A DNA stretch of 64,000 nucleotides from Melittangium boletus DSM 14713 (lineage in GTDB: Bacteria; Myxococcota; Myxococcia; Myxococcales; Myxococcaceae). Numbering within the stretch: position 1 is the stretch's first letter; each line of letters opens with the position of its first letter. Below the pieces are notes generated by a model, which had not been told where the DNA came from, did no database searches, and saw only the letters and a program-made list of their open reading frames with translations. The position numbers were made by a program, and so were the translations under genes. This document shows positions 44,682 through 55,875 of this stretch, in pieces. The stretch lies in assembly GCF_002305855.1 (NCBI RefSeq), contig NZ_CP022163.1:5704292-5768291 (forward strand). Reading direction: 5' to 3'.

Positions 44682-45725
44682 TCAGGGGGTGAAGCGGTAG
44701 ATGCCGTAGGGGCCTCGCTCGGCGGGAGGCAGGTGGATCTGCGTCGTGGTGACGTAGATCTTCCCCTCGGGACCCTCGGCGAAGCTGTCGGGCCAGCGCA
44801 GGCGGGCGTCCTGGATGACCGGTTCATAGGCACTCCCCGGAACGTACCGGGCGATAGAACTGTCCTCCAGCCCGCCGAGCCAGAGTGTCCCGTGGCGATC
44901 AAAGAGGATTCCGTCCGTCGCGACGATGGTCGCCACCCGCTCCAGTTGGCGCGCGAGTGCTTCGTCCGTCAGCGCGGGATCGCGCAGGGCCTGGGTGGGA
45001 ATGCGCCACAGCGAGTGGCCCGTGAGGACGGTCCAATAGAGCGTGTCGCCGTCCAGGCTCAGGGCGATGCCATCGGACTGGATGCTCCGGTTCAGGCGTT
45101 TGCCCATCACCGTGAGACCGCTGTCCTCGGCGTGCGTGGAGGGGTGCTCGCGCAGGACCTTGCGCGCGGCGCCGCTCTTCAGGTCGAGCACCACCAGCCC
45201 TCCGGCCTGGGAATCGGTGAGGTAGGCCACGTCGCGCCGGGTGTCGACCCGGACGTCGTTGAGGTAGCTGTTCCCGGAGGAGATGTCCGGCTCGAAGGCA
45301 TAGGTGCGCACGAGCTGGCCCTCCAGGTCGAACCGGTGGAGCCGGGGCGGGGCGATGACGCCCTTGAACTGGGCGTTGCCCGTGTCCAGGACCCAGAGCC
45401 GATCCTGGTCGTCGATGACCACGCTCTGGACGCCGACGAAGCGCTGGGGCTCGTTCGCACCGGGAGTCCAACTGTTCCACGCGGTGTCCGGCCAGGGGTG
45501 GACGGTGCCGTCCTTCACCTCGGCGACGGAGACGGGGACGTCATCGGACCAACGGGGGAAGTTGACGAAGATCCGGCCCTGTCGGGACACGGCGACTCCA
45601 GTCCATTGGCGCGGGGATTCGGCCACGAGTTCGAGTTCGGGCGGGCGTGGGGGCTCGGCGCGCACGGGGGGGTGGGCGCAGGAGGTCGTCACGAGAGCGG
45701 CGGCGGCCAGGAGGGACAGACGCAT
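44682..45725 (-). CDS. Yellow/major-royal-jelly-family lipoprotein (dopachrome-tautomerase-related)
   Basis: 347 residues. Signal peptide with lipobox LVTTSC. A six-bladed beta-propeller pattern matches the MRJP/yellow family: VAVSRQGRIFVNFPRW, VQSVVIDDQDRLWVLDTGN, YLNDVRVDTRRDVAYLTDS, GIALSLDGDTLYW (each given in part). Bacterial members are of unknown function and are often secreted. ATG at 45725 follows AAGGAGCCCCC. Divergent from a serine-protease gene; a CRP-type palindrome lies in the 149-nt shared region. Confidence 0.85.
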   Translation of the reverse strand: MRLSLLAAAALVTTSCAHPPVRAEPPRPPELELVAESPRQWTGVAVSRQGRIFVNFPRWSDDVPVSVAEVKDGTVHPWPDTAWNSWTPGANEPQRFVGVQSVVIDDQDRLWVLDTGNAQFKGVIAPPRLHRFDLEGQLVRTYAFEPDISSGNSYLNDVRVDTRRDVAYLTDSQAGGLVVLDLKSGAARKVLREHPSTHAEDSGLTVMGKRLNRSIQSDGIALSLDGDTLYWTVLTGHSLWRIPTQALRDPALTDEALARQLERVATIVATDGILFDRHGTLWLGGLEDSSIARYVPGSAYEPVIQDARLRWPDSFAEGPEGKIYVTTTQIHLPPAERGPYGIYRFTP

Positions 45726-45794
45726 GGGGGCTCCTTGGGTTGGGTGGTGCCACAATGCGAACGGCCTGGATTCCTCGCCACTGCTTCTTGAAGG

Positions 45795-45810
45795 TGTGAA
45801 GGGCTTCACA
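45795..45810. promoter_or_regulatory. Perfect CRP/FNR-type palindrome
   Basis: TGTGA-AGGGCT-TCACA matches the TGTGA-N6-TCACA consensus exactly. It is centred about 77 nt upstream of the lipoprotein start (45725) and about 72 nt upstream of the protease start (45875). A TATAAG hexamer at 45832-45837 is a candidate -10 for the protease gene. A shared activator for the divergent pair is likely; the identity of the protein is inferred. Confidence 0.6.
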
Positions 45811-45874
45811 TCCTCGCGGGATGCACCTGTGTATAAGGCCGTCGCTCGGCTCTTGAGCCCGAACGGGGGTACCC

Positions 45875-47197
45875 ATGAAATCGACCCAGCCCTGGCTGTC
45901 CTGTCTCATCCTGATGTCCAGTCCCGCGCTCGCCGCCACTTCTGGCGCGGAGGTCCTGCCGGATCGCGCGGCCCTGGAGCGCTCGGCGGCCACCGCGATG
46001 CGGATCCTCACCACCGTTCCGAACACGGATGAGGCCTTGCTCCAGATGGAGGCGCTGATGCCCCACATGGGGGGCTTCTACCTCGGTGAGGATGGCGCGG
46101 CGCATGTGCTCCTGACGGAGGATGCCTCGGAAGGGGAGCGGCTCACCGCGCGCTCCATTGGCGACGCCGTCTCCAAGATGCGCTCCTTCGCCAGGGGCCA
46201 GACCCAGCAACGCCTGACGCCCACGGTGGTGGAGCCGGCGCGCTTCCGCTTCTCCGAACTGGCCCGCATCCGCGACTACGCCACGGACGTGTTGAACCTC
46301 GAGGACGTCCAGAGCCTGGATGCCAACGAGCGCGCCAACCAGGTGTCGGTGGGGGTGTTGTCCGAGGAGGCCGCGGAGCACGCCCGGGAATACTGGGCCC
46401 GGTTGGAGCTCCCGCCCGAGTCCCTGGAGGTGTTCCTCCAGCCGCGAATCGAGGCCATGGCGACCTTGAGCAGCTACGTTCGTCCGGTCCCGGGTGGCTA
46501 CTCCATCCGCAATGGCAATTTCAGCTACACCACCTGTACCCTGGGCTATCCCGTCTTCAGCAGCGTGCTCGGCATGTTCGGCTTCATCACGAACTCGCAC
46601 TGCACGGACGTCTCCGGCGGCGTGGAGAACACGAGCTTCTACCAGGGCAATCCCTTCGTCTTCGCCACGGAGTACCTGGATCCCATCTTCCAGACGTCCT
46701 CGAGCCTCGCGGGCTGCCCGTCCGGACAGCTCTGCCGGCTCAGTGACTCGGCCTTCGCGGGCGGCACGAACTACCCCTCGGGAGCCCTGAAGGAGATCGC
46801 CCAGACGATCAACTACTGCTCGCTGCCGCAGACGCATTGCAGCACGACCGTGAATTCCTCCTCGCCCGTCATCTATCCCCATGGCTTCGCCAGCTCTCCG
46901 CTCGTGGGCCAGTACTTCGAGAAGGTGGGCCAGACCACGGGCTGGACCTACGGGCAGCTCCAGCAGTCCTGCACGACGGTGCGTGACTCCGCGTCGGGCC
47001 ACTACTTCGTGTGCCAGTACACCGTGGCCGCCGGAGTGGACGCGGGTGACAGTGGTTCGCCGGTCTTCACCTGGGACGGTACGAACAATCCCATTGGCGG
47101 CATCCTCTGGGGCGGTGATCCCACGTACCACGACTACTTCGTCTTCAGTCACTACTCGAGCATCAACACCGAGCTGGGCACGATGTACTACTACTAG
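45875..47197 (+). CDS. Secreted S1-family serine protease
   Basis: 440 residues. The signal peptide ends near SPALAAT. A propeptide-like helical region (about 30-205) precedes a chymotrypsin-fold domain. The His is in ITNSHCTD and the Ser in GDSGSPVF; GGILWGG follows. Several Cys pairs (SYTTCTLGY, LAGCPSGQLC, INYCS, QSCTT, FVCQY) suggest disulfides. It resembles streptogrisin/alpha-lytic-type proteases used to attack prey or soil protein. Start at 45875 is clear from position and signal peptide. A hairpin lies 9 nt past the stop. Confidence 0.87.
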   Translation: MKSTQPWLSCLILMSSPALAATSGAEVLPDRAALERSAATAMRILTTVPNTDEALLQMEALMPHMGGFYLGEDGAAHVLLTEDASEGERLTARSIGDAVSKMRSFARGQTQQRLTPTVVEPARFRFSELARIRDYATDVLNLEDVQSLDANERANQVSVGVLSEEAAEHAREYWARLELPPESLEVFLQPRIEAMATLSSYVRPVPGGYSIRNGNFSYTTCTLGYPVFSSVLGMFGFITNSHCTDVSGGVENTSFYQGNPFVFATEYLDPIFQTSSSLAGCPSGQLCRLSDSAFAGGTNYPSGALKEIAQTINYCSLPQTHCSTTVNSSSPVIYPHGFASSPLVGQYFEKVGQTTGWTYGQLQQSCTTVRDSASGHYFVCQYTVAAGVDAGDSGSPVFTWDGTNNPIGGILWGGDPTYHDYFVFSHYSSINTELGTMYYY

Positions 47198-47205
47198 CGC
47201 CGCGA

Positions 47206-47233
47206 CCGTCCGGCGCGTGCGTGCGTCGGACGG
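47206..47233 (+). terminator. Hairpin after the serine protease gene
   Basis: CCGTCCG (47206-47212) and CGGACGG (47227-47233) form a perfect seven-pair stem with a 14-nt loop, 9 nt after the protease stop codon. No T-run follows. Confidence 0.45.
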
Positions 47234-47277
47234 CGGTGGGCGGCGAGGGCTGTGGTAAGTACCCGCGCCGCCCGCCC

Positions 47278-48480
47278 ATGGTTCTCTCGTCCGCCTCGCG
47301 CAAAATCCTCTTCATCCTCCTGGCCCTGGTCGCGCTCGTCCCGAGCCTGCGTTTGAAGCACTACGCCGGGCCCAACCTCTACGGCATGCAGGCCCAGGCC
47401 TGGTTGGAGGGACGGTGGGATGTGCCGGGGCCCGTGGAGGACCTGAGCTTGTATGGGGAGCGCTACTACGTGGCCTTCCCCCCGTTCCCCTCGGTGGTGC
47501 TGTTGCCCGTGGTGGCGCTCACCGGGCATGAGCGCGTGCCCTATCGTGCCGTGGCGTTGGCGGTGGCCGGATTCGCGGCATGGATCGCCTGGCGGGTGTT
47601 GCGGCGGTTGGACATCCCCGAGGCGGATCGCCCCTGGCTGGTGGCGGCGCTGCTGGCGGGGACGGCCTTCTGGTACTGCGTGGTGCAGAGCGAGGCCGTG
47701 TGGTTCTTCGCGCACGTGGTGGCGGTGACGTGCTCGCTGCTGGCGCTGGAGGAGGCCCTGGGTCCGGCCCGGGGGGCGAGGGCGGGGCTGTGGGCGGGAC
47801 TGGCCTTCCTGTCCCGCCAGTTGTGCGTCTACCTCGTCCCCTTCATCGCGCTGGTGGTGTGGTGGCGTCATGCGGAGGCCGGCCGCCGGCGGCAGGTGCG
47901 CGAGGGCGTGCTGGCGCTCGCGCTGGCGGGGGTTTGTGGCGGGGTGTACCTGCTGCTCAACGCCCTGCGCTTCGGGGACCCCTTCAACACCGGCTACGCG
48001 GGCATGCCCCTGAGCGAGTTCCTGGCCGAGCGCGTGGCGCGCTACGGCCTGTTCCATCCCGCGTACGTGCCCTTCAATTTCTTCCACATGTTCCTGGAAG
48101 GGCCGCACTTCGAGTTCGGGGGACCCCGGAAGCTGGCGCCCCTGGGCATCGACGGCATGGGCACGTCACTCACCCTGGCCAGTCCCTTCCTCTTCGTGGC
48201 CCTGGCGGCGAGGCCCGAGCGGCCCTTGCGGTGGGCGGCCTGGGGCATGGTGGGCCTGTCGCTCGTCCACATGCTGCACTACTACAACAACGGGTGGGTG
48301 CAGCTGAACGCGCAGCGCTTCAGTCTGGATTTCCTGCCGGTGCTGTGGGTGCTCATGGCATTGGGCACCCGGCATGTGGAAGCGCGTTGGTGGAAGGGAT
48401 TGGTGGCCTGGTCCATCGGGCTCAACGTGCTCGTCTTGTCGCTGCTGCCCGAGCTCGTCCACGCCTGGCGCCGGCTGTGA
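47278..48480 (+). CDS. Multi-pass membrane protein, GT-C-glycosyltransferase-like
   Basis: 400 residues with roughly ten to eleven transmembrane segments. The overall pattern of long hydrophobic helices with acidic loops near the N-terminus (GPNLYGMQAQAWLEGRWDVP given in part) is what GT-C-fold mannosyl- and arabinosyl-transferases look like, but no clear catalytic DxE/DxD can be confirmed here. A role in glycan or lipid glycosylation is inferred. The ATG at 47278 has a poor ribosome site; an in-frame upstream start is possible. Converges on the histidine kinase gene. Confidence 0.65.
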   Translation: MVLSSASRKILFILLALVALVPSLRLKHYAGPNLYGMQAQAWLEGRWDVPGPVEDLSLYGERYYVAFPPFPSVVLLPVVALTGHERVPYRAVALAVAGFAAWIAWRVLRRLDIPEADRPWLVAALLAGTAFWYCVVQSEAVWFFAHVVAVTCSLLALEEALGPARGARAGLWAGLAFLSRQLCVYLVPFIALVVWWRHAEAGRRRQVREGVLALALAGVCGGVYLLLNALRFGDPFNTGYAGMPLSEFLAERVARYGLFHPAYVPFNFFHMFLEGPHFEFGGPRKLAPLGIDGMGTSLTLASPFLFVALAARPERPLRWAAWGMVGLSLVHMLHYYNNGWVQLNAQRFSLDFLPVLWVLMALGTRHVEARWWKGLVAWSIGLNVLVLSLLPELVHAWRRL

Positions 48481-48491
48481 GCCGGTGGCGC

Positions 48492-49541
48492 TCACGTGAC
48501 GAGGCCCGTGACGGGTCTCGCGCGGGGCAGGGTGACGGTGACGCGGGTACGGGCGTTCTCGCTGCTCAACATCAGGCTCGCTCCGCCCGCGTAGGCGAGC
48601 GCGAGCCGCCGCTCCACGGTGGGCAGGCCGCTGCTGCCCTCGCGGGGGCCTTGGGAGGCGCCGGGATTCTCCAGGGTGAAGACGAGGGTGTCCTCCCGCG
48701 CCCGCACGGTGAGGTGGATGGCCCCCCGGTGTCCCGCCGCGGGCCCGTGCTTCACCGCGTTCTCCGCGAGCGGTAGCAGCACGAGCGGCGGCACGGGAAA
48801 GGACTCCAGGCCCGCGTCCACGTCCAGGGAGAGCTGGAAGAGGTCTGGGTCGCGCAGCAGGTGCAGATCGAAGAGGGTGCGCACCAGCTCCAGCTCGCGC
48901 TCCAGGGGCCAGGTGGCGGCGCGCACCCCGGCGAGCACGCTGCGCAGCATCGCGGACAGCCGCAACACGGCGGCCTCGGCCACGGCGCCGTCCGTCTGAC
49001 ACCACTCGGCGATGGCGTTGAGGGTGTTGAAGAGGAAGTGCGGATCCAGGTGGCTGCGCAGGGCGAGCAGCTGCGCCTGTTCGGCCTCCAGCGCGAGCCG
49101 GGCGGCGCGGGCACGCTCGAGGGCGAGGCTCTCCTCGAAGCCGATGTCGCGGCCCAGGCCCCAGCCGCCCACGAGGAAGAGCGCCGCGCAGACGGCGAGG
49201 CTGTAGCGATCCGTGAGGAAGGTGGGCCCGAGGTCCAGCACCTTGGGCACCACGGCGCCCCCGGACAGCACGACGCCCACGCCCACGGTGGCGTAGAGCA
49301 GCAGGCGGATGCCGCCGTGGCTCAAATCCAGGCCCTCGGGGAAGAGGACGCGGTAGGACACGGGGGCCACGGTCACGCAGAGCACGCACAACAGCAGGGC
49401 CAGGGGGGCGGCCATCGGCTCGCCCTCGCTGAAGCGCACCTGGGCGGCCACCAGCGGCACGCAGATGAGGACGATGGGCAGCAGCCGCCGGGGCAGGAAG
49501 AGCGCCTTGAGCGTGGCGCGGACCAGGGAGCCTTCGTTCAT
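48492..49541 (-). CDS. LytS/YehU-type histidine kinase
   Basis: 349 residues. Several N-terminal transmembrane helices (about 10-160) precede the kinase core. LRSHLDPHFLFNTLNAIAEW carries the phosphoacceptor His (given in part: SHLDPHFLFNTLN). The ATP-binding region shows LLPLAENAVKHG (N box) and GSSGLPTVERRLALAY (G box region). These are marks of the histidine-kinase family that partners LytTR regulators. The only LytTR gene here is at 15.0-15.8 kb. The start is only 3 nt after the end of hemG, so the kinase is co-transcribed with pdxH and hemG. Confidence 0.88.
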   Translation of the reverse strand: MNEGSLVRATLKALFLPRRLLPIVLICVPLVAAQVRFSEGEPMAAPLALLLCVLCVTVAPVSYRVLFPEGLDLSHGGIRLLLYATVGVGVVLSGGAVVPKVLDLGPTFLTDRYSLAVCAALFLVGGWGLGRDIGFEESLALERARAARLALEAEQAQLLALRSHLDPHFLFNTLNAIAEWCQTDGAVAEAAVLRLSAMLRSVLAGVRAATWPLERELELVRTLFDLHLLRDPDLFQLSLDVDAGLESFPVPPLVLLPLAENAVKHGPAAGHRGAIHLTVRAREDTLVFTLENPGASQGPREGSSGLPTVERRLALAYAGGASLMLSSENARTRVTVTLPRARPVTGLVT

Positions 49542-49544
49542 GGC

Positions 49545-51584
<2,040 letters not shown>

Positions 51585-51599
51585 TCATCGTCTGCGTCC

Positions 51600-53027
51600 A
51601 TGAAGATTCTCTACGTGGCCTCCGAAGTCACGCCCTTCTCCAAGACGGGTGGACTCGGAGACGTGGCGGGGGCCCTTCCCGCCGCGCTCGCGTCGCTGGG
51701 CCACGACGTCAAGGTCGTCTCGCCCCGTTACGCCTCCGTCCAGGACGCTCGCCTCACGCCCACCGGCCACTCGCTGGAGCTGCGCTTCCCCTTCGGCACC
51801 GAGCGCGGCCCCATCCTCTCCCTGCGCGCGGCACCCAACCTGGAGCTGCTCTTCCTGGAGCACGAGGGCTACTACGGCCGGGGCGGCCTCTATGGAGACC
51901 AGGCGGGGGAGTTTGGCGACAACCACCGCCGCTATGCGTACCTCTCCCTGGGCGCGCTCCAGGCCTGTCAGCGCCTGGACTTCACGCCGGACATCCTCCA
52001 CGTCAACGACTGGCAGACGGGGCTGCTCCCCGTGGCGCACAAGCGGGGCTTCCTGGGCACGGCGCTCGGACGCTCCAAGAGCGTGCTCACCATCCACAAC
52101 CTCGCCTACCAGGGGCAGTTCAACAAGCAGATCATGCCCGAGCTGGGCCTGCCCTGGGATCTCTTCAACGCCGAGCAGGGGTTGGAGTTCTACGACGGGG
52201 TGAACTTCCTCAAGGGCGGCATCCAGTTCTGTGATGCCCTCACCACGGTGTCGCCCACCTACGCGCGGGAAATCCAGGCGCCGGAGGCCGGGGCCAACCT
52301 GGATGGGCTGCTGCGCCGGCGTCAGGACGTGCTCAGTGGCATCCTCAACGGCATCGACGTGGAGGAGTGGAACCCGGAGGCGGATCCCCACCTGCCCGCG
52401 CGCTATGGCCCGGAGGACCTGACGGGCAAGGAGGCGTGCCGGCGCGAGCTGCTCGAGCGCTTCGGCCTGGCGCCCACGGACGCGCCGGTGTTTGGAATCG
52501 TCTCGCGGCTCGCGTGGCAGAAGGGCGTGGACCTGCTCCTGGAGGTGCTGCCCGGCGTGCTCGAGCAGGGCATCCGCTTCGTGGCGGTGGGCAGCGGCGA
52601 GGGCCGGTACGTGGATGGCCTCCAGGCGCTCCAGGCGCGCTTCCCCGGGCGGGTGGGGACCTTCATCGGCTTCGACGCGGGCCTGTCCCACCTGGTGGAG
52701 GCGGGGGCGGACTTCTTCCTCATGCCCAGCCGCTACGAGCCGTGCGGCCTCAACCAGATGTACTCGTTGCGCTATGGCACCGTGCCCGTCGTCCGGGCGA
52801 CGGGGGGACTCGCGGACACGGTGCGCGAGGGCCCGGAGGGCAACGGTCTGGTCTTCCACGACTTCCACCCGGACGCGCTGCGGGCGGCCATCGACCGGGC
52901 GCGGGCCCTGTACGCCGACTCCCAGCGTCTGCGGGCCTTCCAGAGACGGGGAATGGGTCAGGATTTCTCCTGGAGCGGATCCGCGCGGAAGTACGAGCGC
53001 CTCTTCGCTTCCCTGTTATCGGAATAG
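51600..53027 (+). CDS. glgA: Glycogen synthase (ADP-glucose)
   Basis: 475-residue GT5 glycosyltransferase. The N-terminal KTGGLGDVAGALP binds ADP-glucose, and VNDWQTGLLP and the C-terminal MPSRYEPCGLNQMYSLRYG carry the conserved Glu/Cys/Gly residues of the family (given in part). It extends alpha-1,4-glucan chains. The ATG at 51600 is the canonical start (MKILYVASEVTPFSKTGG in part). No other glycogen genes are linked in this window. The stop is followed within 36 nt by a Ser/Thr kinase gene. Confidence 0.94.
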   Translation: MKILYVASEVTPFSKTGGLGDVAGALPAALASLGHDVKVVSPRYASVQDARLTPTGHSLELRFPFGTERGPILSLRAAPNLELLFLEHEGYYGRGGLYGDQAGEFGDNHRRYAYLSLGALQACQRLDFTPDILHVNDWQTGLLPVAHKRGFLGTALGRSKSVLTIHNLAYQGQFNKQIMPELGLPWDLFNAEQGLEFYDGVNFLKGGIQFCDALTTVSPTYAREIQAPEAGANLDGLLRRRQDVLSGILNGIDVEEWNPEADPHLPARYGPEDLTGKEACRRELLERFGLAPTDAPVFGIVSRLAWQKGVDLLLEVLPGVLEQGIRFVAVGSGEGRYVDGLQALQARFPGRVGTFIGFDAGLSHLVEAGADFFLMPSRYEPCGLNQMYSLRYGTVPVVRATGGLADTVREGPEGNGLVFHDFHPDALRAAIDRARALYADSQRLRAFQRRGMGQDFSWSGSARKYERLFASLLSE

Positions 53028-53062
53028 TGGGGCTTCACGCGAAGCTGGGGTAGGGTGACGGC

Positions 53063-53980
53063 GTGGCGTCTCAACCGGACCTGGGTGGTTACGAGGTCGT
53101 TGGCCGTCTCGCGGTCGGCGGGATGGCGGAAGTGTACCAAGCGAGGGCGAAGCTCTCGACTCAGCGCTCGCCGGGAGAGCCGGACGAGATCGTGCTCAAG
53201 CGTCTGCTGCCCTCGTATCGGAACGAGGGCGCGTACGTGAAGGCCTTCGTCGACGAGGCGAAGCTCACCGTGCGCCTGCGTCACCCGAACATCGTGCGCA
53301 CCTTCCGCCTCTTCAAGGCGGGGCCGGACTACCTGATGGTCCAGGAGCTGGTGTCGGGCCGCACGCTGGGCTTCATGCAGGATCTGCTGGTGAAGGCGGG
53401 CGCGGTGATGCCGCCGGAAGCGGCCTGCTACATCGCCTGGTGCGTGCTCAAGGCGCTGGATTACATCCACCGCGCGAAGGCGGGCGAGGGCGGTGCCACC
53501 ATCATCCACCGCGACGTCAACCCGGCCAACGTCCTCTTGAGCGTGGCGGGCGAGGTGAAGCTCACCGACTTCGGGGTGGCGGACGTGGAGGGCGTGATGC
53601 GCGGGGACTCGGGCGCGCTGCGCGGCACGCTGCCGTACATGAGCCCGGAGCAGGTGCTGGGCCAGCCGGTGGACGCGCGCAGCGACCTGTTCTCCGTGGG
53701 CATCATGCTCTGGGAGATGCTGGCCGGCCGGCGGTTGCACGTCGCGGACGGAGAGGCGGAGCTGATGCACCGGGTGCGGGACGCGCGGGCGCCGCTGCTG
53801 TCCTCGCTGCCGCTGGAGCTGCCCGACTACGCGGTGCAGCTGGTGCGCAAGGCCCTCTTCGCTGACAAGACGCGGCGCTTCCAGTCCGCCGCGGAGTTCA
53901 TCCGCGCGCTGGAATCCCTCTCGCGCCGCACGGGGTGGCCTCTCACGGTGGAGGCCCTCAAGCCGTTGCTGGGGGGCTGA
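53063..53980 (+). CDS. Serine/threonine protein kinase, cytosolic
   Basis: 305 residues, entirely kinase domain: Gly-rich GRLAVGGMAEVYQ, catalytic Lys46 (IVLKRL), catalytic loop HRDVNPANVL, DFG in TDFGVAD, and SPE in YMSPEQVLG. The APE motif is SPE, common in this lineage. No transmembrane segment or C-terminal sensor, so it is a short cytosolic kinase. GTG at 53063 follows GGGTGA. It is followed at 53980 by an overlapping lipoprotein gene and preceded by glgA, but a role in glycogen control is only a positional guess. Confidence 0.9.
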   Translation: MASQPDLGGYEVVGRLAVGGMAEVYQARAKLSTQRSPGEPDEIVLKRLLPSYRNEGAYVKAFVDEAKLTVRLRHPNIVRTFRLFKAGPDYLMVQELVSGRTLGFMQDLLVKAGAVMPPEAACYIAWCVLKALDYIHRAKAGEGGATIIHRDVNPANVLLSVAGEVKLTDFGVADVEGVMRGDSGALRGTLPYMSPEQVLGQPVDARSDLFSVGIMLWEMLAGRRLHVADGEAELMHRVRDARAPLLSSLPLELPDYAVQLVRKALFADKTRRFQSAAEFIRALESLSRRTGWPLTVEALKPLLGG

Positions 53981-54456
53981 TGCTCCGGCGCGCCTTCCTG
54001 CTGCTCGTGCCGGGCCTGGCGGGGTGCGCCGGGGTGACGCTGCGCTCCGGGGCGCTGGACGAGGCGGCGCGGGTGCGCGAGCTGGGCCTCGCTTTCACGC
54101 CCAAGGGCTCGGGCGCGCTCTCCCTGGCGCTGGACGTGGACAACCCCACCCTCTGGGACGCGGTCATCACCGGCGTGGACTACACGCTGCGCCTGGATGG
54201 ACGGCGCTACGCGGTGGGGACGCGCGGAGTCCAGGAGACGCTGGCCTCGCGTGAGCGGCGGGCGCTCTCCCTGTCCTTCCCCCTGAATTCCGAGCCCACC
54301 GGCCTCAATGGCGCCGAGGCCCGCACGTGGTGGGTCCAGGTGGAGGGCACGGTGGTGCTCGCCTTCGCCGGAAGCACGGTGCGCCGCATGCCCTTCCAGG
54401 CCGAGCGCTTCCTCCGGCTCCCGCATTTCCGGCCCATTCACCTCGAGCCGGAGTGA
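53980..54456 (+). CDS. LEA14/WHy-domain lipoprotein
   Basis: 158 residues. The signal peptide ends with a lipobox (GLAGC), placing the protein in a membrane leaflet. The LEA type-2/WHy-like domain shows SLALDVDNPTLWDAVITGVDY, given in part, with the conserved DNPT motif, and then a beta-rich C-terminal half. WHy/LEA14 proteins are linked to stress tolerance in bacteria and plants. The ATG at 53980 shares its first base with the kinase stop (TGATG), so the two genes are translationally coupled. Confidence 0.8.
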   Translation: MLRRAFLLLVPGLAGCAGVTLRSGALDEAARVRELGLAFTPKGSGALSLALDVDNPTLWDAVITGVDYTLRLDGRRYAVGTRGVQETLASRERRALSLSFPLNSEPTGLNGAEARTWWVQVEGTVVLAFAGSTVRRMPFQAERFLRLPHFRPIHLEPE

Positions 54457-54465
54457 GCCGCGCGC

Positions 54466-55812
54466 TCAGGCCTTGGGCTCGGACGCCGGCTCCGCGGTGG
54501 ATTCCTTCTGGGACGGCGCGGATTCCTTCGGCGTGGGGGGCTTGAGCTTGAGCAGGCGCACCCGATCCACGCGCGCGCCCTCCTTCGCGTACACGGTGAA
54601 GGCCCAGCCGTTGTAGGTGAAGCGCTCGCCCACGTCCGGCAGGTGGCCGGCCATCGATGACAGGAAGCCGCCCAGGGTGTCGAAGTCCCCCTCGGGCAGG
54701 GGGAAGCCGAAGGTCTGGGTGAAGCGGTCCACCTCCATGGCCGCGTCCACCAGGAAGCCGCCATCGGCCTGCTTCTCCACCTGCTTCTCCTCCACCTCGA
54801 ATTCGTCGCCGATGTCGCCGACGATTTCCCGGAGGATGTCCTCCAGCGTGACGATCCCCATGAAGCCGCCGTACTCGTCCACGACGATGGCCATGTGGAT
54901 CTTCTGCCGCTGCATCTCGCGCAGCAGGTCGCCAATGGGCTTGAGCCAGGGCACGAAGTGGGCCGGGCGGATGGTGTCCTGCAGGACGATGAGCTCCGGG
55001 TGCTGCAGCAGCGGGATGAGATCTCGCGCGTGCAGCACGCCCACGACGCGGTCCACGTCGTCGCGGTAGACGGGGATGCGCGAGTGGTTCTCCTCGGCCA
55101 GCAGGCGCAGCACCTCGGTGGGGGTGGTGGATACGTCCACGCACACCACCTCCGTGCGCGGCACCATCACGTCCCGGCAGCGCTTGTCGGACAGCTCGAA
55201 GATGGAGCGGATGAGCTGGGGCGCGCTCTGGTCCACCTCTTCCTGGGCGGCCTGCGCGGCGAGCAGCTTCTCCAGCTCCTCGAGGGGCGGGGGCGGAGGT
55301 TCGAAGCGCAGGGTGCGGCCAAAGCCCCGGGCCACCAGGTTGATGGGGGCCATGCACAGGCGCATGGGGGGGTAGAAGAGGAAGACGAGCAGCGACACGA
55401 GCCATGACAGGCGCAGCGCCCAGCGCTCGGGGCCCGCGTTGGCCAGGCCTCGCAGCGTCACCTCCACGAGCGTGGCGAGCACGCCCACGAGCAGCGCTCC
55501 GGCCAGCACCGTGGCCACCCCCAGCGCGGGCCCCGAGCCCAGCCGGGTGAAGTCGAGCAGCTGCGGAGGCACGAAGGCCCCGATGGCCGCGGCCAGGAAG
55601 CCGCTGAGCACCATGCCCACGCGCAGGGCGGTGGCGGTGGGCTCGCGCTCCGTCTTGTGACGAAGCACCTGGCCGCCCGGGCCGGGCTGGGACTTCGCCA
55701 GCTCCTGGGCCTTCAGGTCGGACGTTCCGTAGAGCGCGGACTCGGCGGCGGCGATCAATCCCCGGAAGAAGACGAGGGCCAGGCAGGCGGTCCAGAGGAC
55801 CCAGGTAGGCAT
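54466..55812 (-). CDS. CorC/HlyC-type CNNM-CBS transporter-associated protein
   Basis: 448 residues. Four transmembrane helices at the N-terminus (DUF21/CNNM type: LALVFFRGLIAAAESALYGT, AAAIGAFVPPQLL, and so on) precede two CBS domains (about 215-340; RDVMVPRTEVVCVD and FLVDAAMEVDRF flank them). The C-terminal CorC/HlyC domain (about 365-430) ends the protein. Members are thought to export magnesium or cobalt. The ATG at 55812 is chosen for AAGGA at the right distance, over one at 55827. Divergent from the pilus-assembly-domain gene (63 nt). Confidence 0.85.
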   Translation of the reverse strand: MPTWVLWTACLALVFFRGLIAAAESALYGTSDLKAQELAKSQPGPGGQVLRHKTEREPTATALRVGMVLSGFLAAAIGAFVPPQLLDFTRLGSGPALGVATVLAGALLVGVLATLVEVTLRGLANAGPERWALRLSWLVSLLVFLFYPPMRLCMAPINLVARGFGRTLRFEPPPPPLEELEKLLAAQAAQEEVDQSAPQLIRSIFELSDKRCRDVMVPRTEVVCVDVSTTPTEVLRLLAEENHSRIPVYRDDVDRVVGVLHARDLIPLLQHPELIVLQDTIRPAHFVPWLKPIGDLLREMQRQKIHMAIVVDEYGGFMGIVTLEDILREIVGDIGDEFEVEEKQVEKQADGGFLVDAAMEVDRFTQTFGFPLPEGDFDTLGGFLSSMAGHLPDVGERFTYNGWAFTVYAKEGARVDRVRLLKLKPPTPKESAPSQKESTAEPASEPKA

Positions 55813-55875
55813 AGAGGCGTCCTTCATACCCCGTGGTAAGAGACCGCGCACCCTTTCGTGAAGGAGGCTTTCTTC

